Assembly (NCBI GenBank): GCA_958298945.1
Contig: OY282608.1
Location: 11,819,933-11,883,932 of the forward strand
Direction: 5' to 3'
Origin: Atherix ibis
Lineage: Eukaryota > Arthropoda > Insecta > Diptera > Athericidae
Length of the DNA: 64,000 nucleotides
This document shows positions 12,201 through 23,660 of the stretch, in pieces. The notes under the pieces were generated by a model. It made no database searches. It saw only the letters and a program-made list of their open reading frames with translations, and was not told the origin of the DNA. The position numbers and the translations under genes were made by a program. The stretch's first letter is position 1, and every line of letters starts with the position of its first letter.

Positions 12201-15170
12201 CGTTTGTTGGTTTGTTGGTTTGTTGGTTTGTTGGTTTGTTGGTTTGTTGGTTTATTGGTTTGTTGGTTTGTTGGTTTGTTGGTTTATTGGTTTGTTGGTT
12301 TGTTGGTTTGTTCGTTTGTTGGTTTGTTGGTTTGTTGGTTTGTTGGTTTGTTGGTTTATTGGTTTGTTGGTTTGTTGGTTTGTTCGTTTGTTGGTTTGTT
12401 GGTTTGTTGGTTTGTTGGTTTGTTGGTTTGTTCGTTTGTTGGTTTTTTGGTTTGTTGGTTTGTTAGTTTGTTGGTTTGTTGGTTTTTTCGTTTGTTGGTT
12501 TGTTGGTTTGTTGGTTTGTTGGTTTGTTGGTTTGTTGGTTTATTGGTTTGTTGGTTTGTTGGTTTGTTGGTTTGTTAGTTTGTTGGTTTGTTGGTTTGTT
12601 GGTTTGTTGTTTTGTTGGTTTGTTGGTTTGTTGGTTTGTTGGTTTGTTGGCTTGTTGGTTTGTTGGCTTGTTGGTTTGTTGGTTTGTTGGTTTGTTGGTT
12701 TGTTGGTTTGTTGGTTTGTTGGTTTGTTCGTTTGTTGGTTTGTTGGTTTGTTGGTTTGTTGGTTTGTTGGTTTGTTTGTTTGTTGGTTTTTTCGTTTGTT
12801 GGTTTGTTGGTTTGTTGGTTTGTTGGCTTGTTGGTTTGTTGGTTTGTTGGTTTGTTGGTTTGTTGGCTTGTTGGTTTGTTGGCTTGTTGGTTTGTTGGTT
12901 TGTTGGTTTGTTGGTTTGTTGGTTTGTTGGTTTGTTCGTTTGTTGGTTTGTTGGTTTGTTGGTTTGTTGGTTTGTTGGTTTGTTTGTTTGTTGGTTTTTT
13001 CGTTTGTTGGTTTGTTGGTTTGTTGGTTTGTTGGTTTGTTGGTTTGTTGGTTTATTGGTTTGTTGGTTTGTTGGTTTGTTCGTTTGTTGGTTTGTTGGTT
13101 TGTTGGTTTGTTGGTTTGTTGGTTTGTTCGTTTGTTGGCTTTTTGGTTTGTTCGTTTGTTGGTTTGTTGGTTTGTTGGTTTGTTGGTTTGTTGGTTTGTT
13201 CGTTTGTTGGTTTTTTGGTTTGTTGGTTTGTTAGTTTGTTGGTTTGTTGGTTTTTTCGTTTGTTGGTTTGTTGGTTTGTTGGTTTGTTGGTTTGTTGGTT
13301 TGTTGGTTTATTGGTTTGTTGGTTTGTTGGTTTGTTGGCTTATTGGTTTGTTGGTTTGTTGGTTTGTTCGTTTGTTGGTTTGTTGGTTTGTTGGTTTGTT
13401 GGTTTGTTGGTTTATTGGTTTGTTGGTTTGTTGGTTTGTTCGTTTGTTGGTTTGTTGGTTTGTTGGTTTGTTGGTTTGTTGGTTTGTTCGTTTGTTGGTT
13501 TTTTGGTTTGTTGGTTTGTTAGTTTGTTGGTTTGTTGGTTTTTTCGTTTGTTGGTTTGTTGGTTTGTTGGTTTGTTGGTTTGTTGGTTTGTTGGTTTATT
13601 GGTTTGTTGGTTTGTTGGTTTGTTGGTTTGTTGGTTTGTTAGTTTGTTGGTTTGTTGGCTTTTTGGTTTGTTGTTTTGTTGGTTTGTTCGTTTGTTGATT
13701 TGTTGGTTTGTTGGTTTGTTGGTTTGTTGGTTTGTTGGTTTGTTGGTTTGTTGGTTTGTTGGTTTGTTGGTTTGTTGGTTTGTTGGTTTGTTGGTTTGTT
13801 GGTTTGTTGGTTTGTTGGTTTTTTGGTTTGTTCGTTTGTTGGTTTGTTCGTTTGTTGGTTTGTTGGTTTGTTGGTTTGTTGGTTTGTTGGTTTGTTGGTT
13901 TGTTGGTTTGTTCGTTTGTTGGTTTGTTTGTTTGTTGGTTTGTTGGCTTGTTGGTTTGTTGGTGTGTTGGTTTGTTGGTTTGTTGGCTTGTTGGTTTGTT
14001 GGTTTGTTGGTTTGTTGGTTTGTTGGCTTGTTGGTTTGTTGGCTTGTTGGTTTGTTGGTTTGTTGGTTTGTTGGTTTGTTGGTTTGTTGGTTTGTTCGTT
14101 TGTTGGTTTGTTGGTTTGTTGGTTTGTTGGTTTGTTGGTTTGTTTGTTTGTTGGTTTTTTCGTTTGTTGGTTTGTTGGTTTGTTGGTTTGTTGGTTTGTT
14201 GGTTTGTTGGTTTATTGGTTTGTTGGTTTGTTGGTTTGTTCGTTTGTTGGTTTGTTGGTTTGTTGGTTTGTTGGTTTGTTGGTTTGTTCGTTTGTTGGTT
14301 TTTTGGTTTGTTCGTTTGTTGGTTTGTTGGTTTGTTGGTTTGTTGGTTTGTTGGTTTGTTCGTTTGTTGGTTTTTTGCTTTGTTGGTTTGTTAGTTTGTT
14401 GGTTTGTTGGTTTTTTCGTTTGTTGGTTTGTTGGTTTGTTGGTTTGTTGGTTTGTTGGTTTGTTGGTTTATTGGTTTGTTGGTTTGTTGGTTTGTTGGTT
14501 TATTGGTTTGTTGGTTTGTTGGTTTGTTCGTTTGTTGGTTTGTTGGTTCGTTGGTTTGTTGGTTTGTTGGTTTATTGGTTTGTTGGTTTGTTGGTTTGTT
14601 CGTTTGTTGGTTTGTTGGTTTGTTGGTTTGTTGGTTTGTTGGTTTGTTGGTTTGTTCGTTTGTTGGTTTTTTGGTTTGTTGGTTTGTTAGTTTGTTGGTT
14701 TGTTGGTTTTTTCGTTTGTTGGTTTGTTGGTTTGTTGGTTTGTTGGTTTGTTGGTTTGTTGGTTTATTGGTTTGTTGGTTTGTTGGTTTGTTGGTTTGTT
14801 GGTTTGTTGGTTTGTTGGTTTGTTCGTTTGTTGGTTTTTTGGTTTGTTCGTTTGTTGGTTTGTTGGTTTGTTGGTTTGTTGGTTTGTTGGTTTGTTGGTT
14901 TGTTGGTTTGTTCGTTTGTTGGTTTTTTGCTTTGTTGGTTTGTTAGTTTGTTGGTTTGTTGGTTTTTTCGTTTGTTGGTTTGTTGGTTTGTTGGTTTGTT
15001 GGTTTGTTGGTTTGTTGGTTTATTGGTTTGTTGGTTTGTTGGTTTGTTGGTTTATTGGTTTGTTGGTTTGTTGGTTTGTTCGTTTGTTGGTTTGTTGGTT
15101 CGTTGGTTTGTTGGTTTTTTCGTTTGTTGGTTTGTTGGTTTGTTGGTTTGTTGGTTTGTTGGTTTGTTGG
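9272..15170. repeat. Homogenised block of near-consensus octamers
   Basis: Over about 5.9 kb the array is much purer than its surroundings. GGCTTGTT becomes rare, GGATTTTT and GGCATGTT are absent, and the remaining variants are mainly CGTTTGTT, GGTTTTTT, GGTTTATT and AGTTTGTT. A composite of AGTTTGTT, GGTTTGTT, GGTTTTTT and CGTTTGTT recurs about ten times, for example near 9487, 10632, 11705, 13233 and 14692. One of these (near 10650) has an extra T that shifts the phase. This suggests recent local expansion. No gene is present. Confidence 0.8.
11041..14000. repeat. About 1536-bp tandem duplication inside the homogenised block
   Basis: The AGTTTGTT unit at 11041, followed by a GTTTTGTT unit, recurs at 12577, 1536 bp (192 units) downstream. 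A later AGTTTGTT unit at 11705 recurs at 13233 (offset 1528). Upstream, TTTTTTCG at 10945 corresponds to 12489 (offset 1544). The drift is in whole units. Exact borders cannot be set because the flanks are nearly pure repeat. Confidence 0.65.
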
Positions 15171-16924
15171 TTTGTTGTTTTGTTGGTTTGTTCGTTTGTT
15201 GGCTTGTTGGTTTGTTGGCTTGTTGGTTTGTTGGCTAGTTGCTTTGGTGGTTTGTTGGTTTGTCGGTTTGTTGGTTTGTTGGTTTGTTGGTTTGTTGGGT
15301 TGTTGGTTTTTTGGCTTGTTGTCTTGTTGGTTTGTTGGTTTGTTGGTTTGTTGGCTTGTTGCCTTGTTGGTTTGTTGGGTTGTTAGTTTGCTGGATTGTT
15401 GGTTTGTTGGTTTGTTGGCTTGTTGGCTTGTTGTTTTATTGGTTTGTTGGTTTGTTGTTTTGTTGGCTTGTTGGCTTGTTGGTTTGTTGGTTTGTTCGTT
15501 TGTTGGTTTGTTGGTTTTTTGGTTTGTTGGCTTGTTGGTTTGTTGGTTTGTTGGTTTGTTGGTTTGTTGGTTTGTTCGTTTGTTGGTTTTTTGGTTTGTT
15601 GGTTTGTTGGTTTGTTGGCATGTTGGTTTGTTGGTTTGTTGACTTGTTGGCTTATTGGTTTGTTGGCTTGTTGGTTTGTTGGCTTGTTGGCTTGTTGGTT
15701 TGTTGGTTTGTTGGTTTGTTGGTTTGTTGGTTTGTTGGTTTGTTGGCTTGTTGGTTTGTTGCCTTATTGGTTTGTTAGTTTGTTGGTTTGTTTGTTTATT
15801 CGTTTGTTGGTTTGTTGGTTTGTTGGTTTCTTGGCTTGTTGGTTTGTTGGTTTGTTGGCTTATTGGTTTGTTGGTTTGTTGGTTTGTTCGTTGTTGGTTT
15901 GTTTGTTTGTTGGTTTGTTGGCTTGTTGGCTTGCTGGTTTGTTGGTTTGTTGGTTTGTTGTTTTGTTGGTTTGTTGGCTTGTTGGCTTGTTGATTTGTTG
16001 GTTTGTTGGTTTGTTGGATTGTTGGTTTTCTGGTTTGTTGGCTTGTTGGTTTGTTGGTTTGTTGGTTTGTTGGTTTGTTCGTTTGTTGGTTTTTTGGTTT
16101 GTTGGTTTGTTGGCATGTTGGTTTGTTGGCTTGTTGGCTTGTTGGCTTATTGGTTTGTTGGCTTGTTGGTTTGATGTCTCGTTGGCTTGTTGATTTGTTG
16201 GTTTGTTGGTTTGTTGGATTGTTGGTTTTTTGGTTTGTTGGCTTGTTGGTTTGTTGGTTTGTTGGTTTATTGGTTTGTTCGTTTGTTGGTTTTTTGGTTT
16301 GTTGGTTTGTTGGCATGTTGGTTTGTTGGCTTGTTGGCTTGTTGGCTTATTGGTTTGTTGGCTTGTTGGTTTGATGCCTTGTTGGCTTGTTGGTTTGTTG
16401 GTTTGTTGGTTTGTTTGTTTGTTGGCTTGTTGGTTTGTTGGTTTGTTGGTTTGTTGGTTTGTTGGTTTGTTGCTTTGTTGGATTTTTGGTTTGTTCGTTT
16501 GTTGGCTTGTTGGTTTGTTGGCTTGTTGGCTTGTTGGTTTGTTGGCTTGTTGGCTTGTTGGTTTGTTGGTTTGTTGGTTTGTTAGTTTGTTGGTTTGTTG
16601 GTTAGTTGGCTTGTTGGCTTGTTGGTTTGTTGGTTTGTTGGTTTGTTGGCTTGTTGGTTTGTTGGTTTTTTGGTTTGTTCGTTTGTTGGTTTGTTGGTTT
16701 GTTGGTTTGTTGGTTTGTTGGTTTGTTGGATTTTTGGTTTGTTCGTTTGTTGGCTTGTTGGTTTGTTGGCTTGTTGGCTTGTTGTTTGTTGGCTTGTTGG
16801 CTTGTTGGTTTTTTGGTTTGTTGGTTTGTTGGTTTGTTGGTTTGTTGGTTAGTTGGCTTGTTGGCTTGTTGGTTTGTTGGTTTGTTGGCTTGTTGGTTTG
16901 TTGATTTGTTGGCTTGTTGGTTTG
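15171..16924. repeat. Second left-type block, copy 1 of a 1614-bp tandem duplication
   Basis: The homogenised block ends here and the rich variant pattern of 0.2-1.75 kb resumes: GGCTAGTT with GCTTTGGT at 15233, TTGTCTTG at 15319, the 7-bp CGTTGTT unit at 15889, and the 200-bp pair with GGATTGTT at 16016 and 16216. GATGTCTCG is followed by GATGCCTTG near 16373, a variant specific to this block. A 7-bp unit GTTTGTT lies at 16784. It contains no gene. Confidence 0.83.
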
Positions 16925-18440
16925 TTGGCTTGTTGTCTTGTTGGTTTGTTGGTTTGTTGGTTTGTTGGCTTGTTGCCTTGTTGGTTTGTTGGGTTGTTAG
17001 TTTGCTGGATTGTTGGTTTGTTGGTTTGTTGGCTTGTTGGCTTGTTGTTTTATTGGTTTGTTGGTTTGTTGTTTTGTTGGCTTGTTGGCTTGTTGGTTTG
17101 TTGGTTTGTTCGTTTGTTGGTTTGTTGGTTTTTTGGTTTGTTGGCTTGTTGGTTTGTTGGTTTGTTGGTTTGTTGGTTTGTTGGTTTGTTCGTTTGTTGG
17201 TTTTTTGGTTTATTGGTTTGTTGGTTTGTTGGCATGTTGGTTTGTTGGTTTGTTGACTTGTTGGCTTATTGGTTTGTTGGCTTGTTGGTTTGTTGGCTTG
17301 TTGGCTTGTTGGTTTGTTGGTTTGTTGGTTTGTTGGTTTGTTGGTTTGTTGGTTTGTTGGCTTGTTGGTTTGTTGCCTTATTGGTTTGTTAGTTTGTTGG
17401 TTTGTTTGTTTATTCGTTTGTTGGTTTGTTGGTTTGTTGGTTTCTTGGCTTGTTGGTTTGTTGGTTTGTTGGCTTATTGGTTTGTTGGTTTGTTGGTTTG
17501 TTCGTTGTTGGTTTGTTTGTTTGTTGGTTTGTTGGCTTGTTGGCTTGCTGGTTTGTTGGTTTGTTGGTTTGTTGTTTTGTTGGTTTGTTGGCTTGTTGGC
17601 TTGTTGATTTGTTGGTTTGTTGGTTTGTTGGATTGTTGGTTTTTTGGTTTGTTGGCTTGTTGGTTTGTTGGTTTGTTGGTTTGTTGGTTTGTTCGTTTGT
17701 TGGTTTTTTGGTTTGTTGGTTTGTTGGCATGTTGGTTTGTTGGCTTGTTGGCTTGTTGGCTTATTGGTTTGTTGGCTTGTTGGTTTGATGTCTCGTTGGC
17801 TTGTTGATTTGTTGGTTTGTTGGTTTGTTGGATTGTTGGTTTTTTGGTTTGTTGGCTTGTTGGTTTGTTGGTTTGTTGGTTTATTGGTTTGTTCGTTTGT
17901 TGGTTTTTTGGTTTGTTGGTTTGTTGGCATGTTGGTTTGTTGGCTTGTTGGTTTGATGCCTTGTTGGCTTGTTGGTTTGTTGGTTTGTTGGTTTGTTTGT
18001 TTGTTGGCTTGTTGGTTTGTTGGTTTGTTGGTTTGTTGGTTTGTTGGTTTGTTGGTTTGTTGCTTTGTTGGATTTTTGGTTTGTTCGTTTGTTGGCTTGT
18101 TGGTTTGTTGGCTTGTTGGCTTGTTGGTTTGTTGGCTTGTTGGCTTGTTGGTTTGTTGGTTTGTTGGTTTGTTGGTTTGTTGGTTTGTTGGTTAGTTGGC
18201 TTGTTGGCTTGTTGGTTTGTTGGTTTGTTGGTTTGTTGGCTTGTTGGTTTGTTGGTTTTTTGGTTTGTTCGTTTGTTGGTTTGTTTGTTTGTTGGTTTGT
18301 TGGTTTGTTGGTTTGTTGGATTTTTGGTTTGTTCGTTTGTTGGCTTGTTGGTTTGTTGGCTTGTTGGCTTGTTGTTTGTTGGCTTGTTGGCTTGTTGGTT
18401 TTTTGGTTTGTTGGTTTGTTGGTTTGTTGGTTTGTTGGTT
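16925..18440. repeat. Copy 2 of the 1614-bp tandem duplication
   Basis: TTGTCTTG (15319/16933), CGTTGTT (15889/17503) and both GGATTGTT units (16217/17831) recur at exactly 1614 bp. GATGCCTTG then sits at offset 1582, showing loss of four units (32 bp) in copy 2. The 7-bp GTTTGTT unit follows at offset 1590. By-eye identity is very high apart from these indels and a few base changes. Confidence 0.85.
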
Positions 18441-19225
18441 AGTTGGCTTGTTGGCTTGTTGGTTTGTTGGTTTGTTGGCTTGTTGGTTTGTTGGTTTTTT
18501 GGTTTGTTCGTTTGTTGGTTTGTTGGTTTGTTGGTTTGTTGGTTTGTTGGTTTGTTGGTTTGTTGGTTTGTTGGTTTGTTGGTTTGTTGGTTTGTTGGTT
18601 TTTTGGTTTTTTGGTTTGTTCGTTTGTTGGTTTGTTGGTTTGTTGGTTTGTTGGTTTGTTGGTTTGTTGGTTTGTTGGTTTGTTGGTTTGTTGGTTTGTT
18701 GGTTTGTTGGTTTTTTGGTTTGTTCGTTTGTTGGTTTGTTCGTTTGTTGGTTTGTTGGTTTGTTGGTTTGTTGGTTTGTTGGTTTGTTGGTTTGTTGGTT
18801 TGTTGGTTTGTTGGTTTGTTGGTTTGTTCGTTTGTTGGTTTGTTTGTTTGTTGGTTTGTTGGCTTGTTGGTTTGTTGGTGTGTTGGTTTGTTGGTTTGTT
18901 GGCTTGTTGGTTTGTTGGTTTGTTGGTTTGTTGGTTTGTTGGCTTGTTGGTTTGTTGGCTTGTTGGTTTGTTGGTTTGTTGGTTTGTTGGTTTGTTGGTT
19001 TGTTGGTTTGTTCGTTTGTTGGTTTGTTGGTTTGTTGGTTTGTTGGTTTGTTTGTTTGTTGGTTTTTTCGTTTGTTGGTTTGTTGGTTTGTTGGTTTGTT
19101 GGTTTGTTGGTTTGTTGGTTTGTTGGTTTATTGGTTTGTTGGTTTGTTGGTTTGTTCGTTTGTTGGTGTGCTGGTTTGTTGGTTTGTTGGTTTGTTGGTT
19201 TGTTCGTTTGTTGGTTTTTTTGTTT
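18441..19225. repeat. Copy of the 7.6-8.4 kb pattern
   Basis: From the GGTTAGTT unit near 18437 the order of GGCTTGTT, GGTTTTTT and CGTTTGTT variants follows that at 7.61-8.35 kb, including GGTGTGTT at 18877 and the TTTTTTCG sequence near 19067. The GGTTGGTT variant of the 880-bp copies is missing, so it more closely resembles the 2.7-3.4 kb version. Nothing else is present. Confidence 0.7.
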
Positions 19226-22170
19226 GTTGATTTCTTGGTTTATTGGTTTGTTGGTTTGTTGGTTTGTTGGTTTGTTGGTTTGTTGGCTTGTTGGCTTGTT
19301 GGTTTGTTGCCTTATTGGTTTGTTAGCTTGTTGGTTTGTTTGTTTGTTGGTTTGTTGGTTTGTTGGTTTGTTGGCTTGTTGGTTTGTTGGTTTGTTGGCT
19401 TATTTGTTTGTTGGTTTGTTGGTTTGTTGGCTTGTTGGCTTTTTGATTTGTTGGTTTGTTGGTTTGTTGGATTGTTGGTTTTTTGGTTTGTTGGCTTGTT
19501 GGTTTGTTGGTTTGTTGGTTTGTTCGTTTGTTGGTTTTTTGGTTTGTTGGTTTGTTGGCATGTTGGTTTGTTGGCTTGTTGGCTTTTTGGCTAATTGGTT
19601 TGTTGGCTTGTTGGTTTGATGTCTTGTTGGCTTGTTGGCTTGTTGGTTTGTTGGTTTGTTGGTTTGTTTGTTTGTTGGCTTGTTGGTTTGTTGGTTTGTT
19701 GGTTTGTTGGTTTGTTGGTTTGTTGGTTTGTTGGTTTGTTGGTTTGTTGGTTTGTTGGTTTGTTGGTTTGTTGGTTTGTTGGTTTTTTGGTTTATTGGCG
19801 TGTTGGTTTGGTGGTTTTTGGTTTCTTGCTTTGTTGGTTTGTTGGCTTGTTGATTTGTTGGTTTGTTGGCTTGTTGGTTTGTTGCTTTGTTGGATTTTTA
19901 GTTTGTTCGTTTGTTGGCTTGTTGGTTTGTTGGCTTGTTGGCTTGTTGGTTTGTTGGCTTGTTGGCTTGTTGGTTTATTGGTTTGTTGGTTTGTTGGTTT
20001 GTTGGTTTGTTGGTAAGTTGGCGTGTTGGCTTGTTGGTTTGTTGGTTTGTTGGCTTGTTGGTTTGTTGGTTTTTTGGTTTGTTCGTTTGTTGGTTTGTTG
20101 GTTTATTGGTTTGTTGGTTTGTTGGTTTGTTGGTTTGTTGGTTTGTCGGCTTGTTGGCTTGTTGGCTTATTGGTTTGTTGGCTTGTTGGTTTGATGTCTT
20201 GTTGGCTTGTTGGTTTGTTGGTTTGTTTTTTTGTTTGTTTGTTGGCTTGTTGGTTTGTTGGTTTGTTGGTATGTTGGTTTGTTGGTTTGTTGGTTTGTTG
20301 GTTTGTTGGTTTGTTGGTTTGTTTGTTTGTTGGTTTGTTGGTTTGTTGGTTTTTTGGTTTATTGGCTTGTTGGTTTGGTGGTTTTTTGGTTTCTTGGTTT
20401 GTTGGTTTGTTGGTTTGTTCGTTTGTTGGTTTGTTGGTTTGTTGGTTTGTTGATTTGTTCGTTTATTCGTTTGTTGGTTTGTTGGTTTGTTGGTTTGTTG
20501 GCTTGTTGATTTGTTGGTTTGTTGGCTTGTTGGTTTGTTGGTTTGTTGGATTTTTGGTTTGTTCGTTTGTTGGCTTGTTGGTTTGTTGGCTTGTTGGCTT
20601 GTTGGTTTGTTGGCTTGTTGGCTTGTTGGCTTGTTGGTTTGTTGGTTTGTTGGTTTGTTGGCTTGTTGGTTTGTTGGTTTTTTGGTTTGTTCGTTTGTTG
20701 GTTTGTTGGTTTGTTGGTTTGTTGGTTTGTTGGTTTGTTGGTTTGTTGGTTTGTTGGTTTGTTGGTTTGTTGGTTTGTTGGTTTGTTGGTTTGTTGGTTT
20801 GTTGGTTTTTTGGTTTTTTGGTTTGGTCGTTTGTTGGTTTGTTGGTTTGTTGGTTTGTTGGTTTGTTGGCTTGTTGGCTTGTTGGTTTGTTGATTTGTTG
20901 GTTTGTTTGTTTGTTGGTTTGTTCGTTTGTTGGTTTGTTGGTTTGTTGGTTTGTTGGTTTGTTGGTTTGTTGGTTTGTTGGTTTGTTGGTTTGTTGGTTT
21001 GTTGGTTTGTTGGTTTGTTGGTTTGTTGGTTTGTTGGTTTCTTGGTTTGTTCGTTTGTTGGTTTGTTGGTTTGTTGGTTTGTCGGTTTGTTGGTTTGTTG
21101 GTTTGTTCGTTTGTTGGTTAGTTTGTTTGTTGGTTTGTTGGCTTGTTGGTTTGTTGGTGTGTTGGTTTGTTGGTTTGTTGGCTTGTTGGTTTGTTGGTTT
21201 GTTGGCTTGTTGGTTTGTTGGCTTGTTGGTTTGTTGGTTTGTTGGTTTGTTGGTTTATTGGTTTGTTGGTTTGTTCGTTTGTTGGTTTGTTGGTTTGTTG
21301 GTTTGTTGGTTTGTTTGTTTGTTGGTTTGTTCGTTTGTTGGTTTGTTGGTTTGTTGGTTTGTTGGTTTGTTGATTTGTTGGTTTGTTGGTTTATTGGTTT
21401 GTTGGTTTGTTGGTTTGTTCGTTTGTTGGTTTGTTGGTTTGTTGGTTTGTTGGTTTGTTGGTTTGTTGGTTTGTTCATTTGTTGGTTTTTTGGTTTGTTG
21501 GTTTCTTGGTTTATTGGTTTATTGGTTTGTTGGTTTGTTGGTTTGTTGGTTTGTTGGTTTGTTGGTTTGTCAGTTTATTGGTTTGTTGGCTTTTTGGTTT
21601 GTTGGTTTGTTGGTTTGTTGGTTTGTTCGTTTGTTGGCTTGCTGGTTTGTTGGCTTGTTGGTTTGTTGGCTAGTTGCTTTGGTGGTTTGTTGGTTTGTCG
21701 GTTTGTTGGTTTGTTGGTTTGTTGGTTTGTTGGCTTGTTGGCTTGTTGGTTTGTTGGGTTGTTGGTTTGCTGGTTTGTTGGTTTGTTGGTTTGTTGGCTT
21801 CTTGGCTTGTTGTTTTATTGGTTTTTTGGTTTGTTGGTTTGTTGTTTTGTTGGCTTGTTGGCTTGTTGGTTTGTTGGTTTGTTCGTTTGTGGGTTTGTTG
21901 GTTTTTTGGTTTGTTGGCTTGTTCGTTTGTTTGTTTGTTGGTTTGTTGGTTTGTTGGTTTGTTCGTTTGTTGGTTTTTTGGTTTGTTGGTTTGTTGGTTT
22001 GTTGGCATGTTGGTTTGTTGGTTTGTTGACTTGTTGACTTATTGGTTTGTTGGCTTGTTGGTTTGTTGGCTTGTTGGCTTGTTGGTTTGTTGGTTTGTTG
22101 GTTTGTTGGTTTGTTCGTTTGTTGGTTTGTTGGCTTGTTGGTTTGTTGCCTTATTGGTTTGTTAGTTTGT
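19226..22170. repeat. Mosaic of left-domain segments with extra point mutations
   Basis: GATTTCTT at 19229, GGATTGTT near 19468, GATGTCTTG near 19619, GGATTTTT near 19893 and 20547, GGTGTGTT near 21155, and GGCTAGTT with GCTTTGGT at 21668 show that this region was assembled from the same haplotype pieces as 0-8 kb. It has more private changes, such as GGCGTGTT near 19798, a 7-bp GGTTTTT unit near 19814, and GGTAAGTT near 20012. The 200-bp pair is represented by a single copy. It appears to be an older or less homogenised part of the array. Confidence 0.7.
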
Positions 22171-23168
22171 TGGTTTGTTTGTTTGTTCGTTTGTTGGTTT
22201 GTTGGTTTGTTGGTTTGTTGGCTTGTTGGTTTGTTGGTTTGTTGGCTTATTGGTTTGTTGGTTTGTTGGTTTGTTCGTTTGTTGGTTTGTTTGTTTGTTT
22301 GTTTGTTGGCTTGTTGGTTTGTTGGTTTGTTGGTTTGTTGGTTTGTTGGTTTGTTGGCTTGTTGGTTTGTTGGTTTGTTGGTTTGTTGGCTTGTTGGTTT
22401 GTTGGCTTGTTGGGTTGTTCGTTTGTTCGTTTGTTGGTTTGTTGGTTTGTTGGTTTGTTGGTTTGTTGGTTTGTTGGGTTGTTGGTTTGTTGGTTTGTTG
22501 GTTTGTTAGCGTGTTGGCGTGTTGGTTTTTTGGTTTGTTCGTTTGTTGGTTTGTTGGTTTGTTGGTTTGTTGGCTTGTTGGTTCGTTGGTTTGTTGGCTT
22601 ATTGGTTTGTTTGTTTGTTGGTTTGTTCGTTTGTTGGTTTGTTGGCTTGTTGGTTTGTTGGTTTGTTGGTTTGTTCGTTTGTTGGTTTGTTTGCTTGTTC
22701 GTTTGTTGGTTTGTTGGTTTGTTGACTTGTTGGCTTATTGGTTTGTTGGTTTCGTGGTTTGCTGGTTTGTTGGGTTGTTCGTTTGTTGGTTTGTTGGTTT
22801 GTTTGTTTGTTGGTTTGTTCGTTTGTTGGCTTGTTGGTTTGTTGCTTTATTGGTTTGTTAGTTTGTTGGTTTGTTTGTTTGTTCGTTTGTTGGTTTGTTG
22901 GTTTGTTGGTTTGTTCGTTTGTTGGTTTGTTGGTTTGTTGGTTTGTTGGTTTGTTGGTTTGTTGGTTTGTTGGTTTGTTGGTTTGTTGGTTTGTTAACGT
23001 GTTGGCTTGTTGGTTTTTTGGTTTGTTCGTTTGTTGGTTTGTTAGTTTGTTGGTTTGTTGGTTTGTTGGTTTGTTTGTTTGTTCGTTTGTTGGTTTGTTG
23101 GTTTGTTGGCTTGTTGGTTTGTTGGTTTGTTGGCTTATTGGTTTGTTTGTTTGTTGGTTTGTTCCTTT
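22171..23168. repeat. Most mutated stretch, with a 696-bp internal repeat
   Basis: A sequence of AGTTTGTT followed by TGTTTGTT and CGTTTGTT units near 22167 recurs near 22863, 696 bp (87 units) later. Units with several changes are frequent here: GGCGTGTT near 22518, GGTTTCGT near 22748, AACGTGTT near 22996 and a CCTTTGTT unit near 23163. This density of private variants suggests low recent turnover. I see no gene or transposon sequence that would explain it. Confidence 0.65.
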
Positions 23169-23660
23169 GTTGGTTTGTTTGTTTGTTGGTTTGTTGGCTT
23201 GGTGGTTTGTTGGTTTGTTGGTTTGTTGGTTTGTTTGCTTGTTGGTTTGTTGGTTTGTTGGTTTGTTGATTTGTTGGCTTGTTGGCTTGTTGGTTTATTG
23301 GTTTGTTGGTTTGTTGGTTTGTTGTTTTGTTGGCTTGTTTGTTTGTTGGTTTGTCGGCTTGTTGGTTTGTTGGTTTGTTGGTTTGTTGGTTTGTTTGCTT
23401 GTTGGTTTGTTGGTTTGTTGGTTTGTTGATTTGTTGGCTTGTTGGCTTGTTGGTTTATTGGTTTGTTGGTATGTTGGTTTGTTCGTTTGTTGGTTTGTTT
23501 GTTTGTTGGTTTGTTGGCTTGTTGGTTTGTTGGTTTGTTGGTTTGTTGGTTTGTTTGCTTGTTGGTTTGTTGGTTTGTTGGTTTGTTGATTTGTTGGCTT
23601 GTTGGCTTGTTGGTTTATTGGTTTGTTGGTTTGTTGGTTTGTTGGTTTGTTAGTTTGTCC
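23169..23660. repeat. 160-bp (20-unit) triplication
   Basis: Three head-to-tail copies start near 23169, 23329 and 23489. GATTTGTT occurs at 23268, 23428 and 23588, and TGCTTGTT near 23236, 23396 and 23556, all exactly 160 bp apart. Each copy also carries paired GGCTTGTT units and a GGTTTATT unit. Small differences separate them, such as GGCTTGGT in the first and a GTATG variant opening the third. This is one of the shortest higher-order repeats in the window. Confidence 0.85.

Noticed and set aside
23169..23660. 160-bp period as proof of nucleosome phasing
   Set aside because: Only three copies in one place show it; other periods in the array range from 136 to over 6000 bp without a common nucleosomal multiple.
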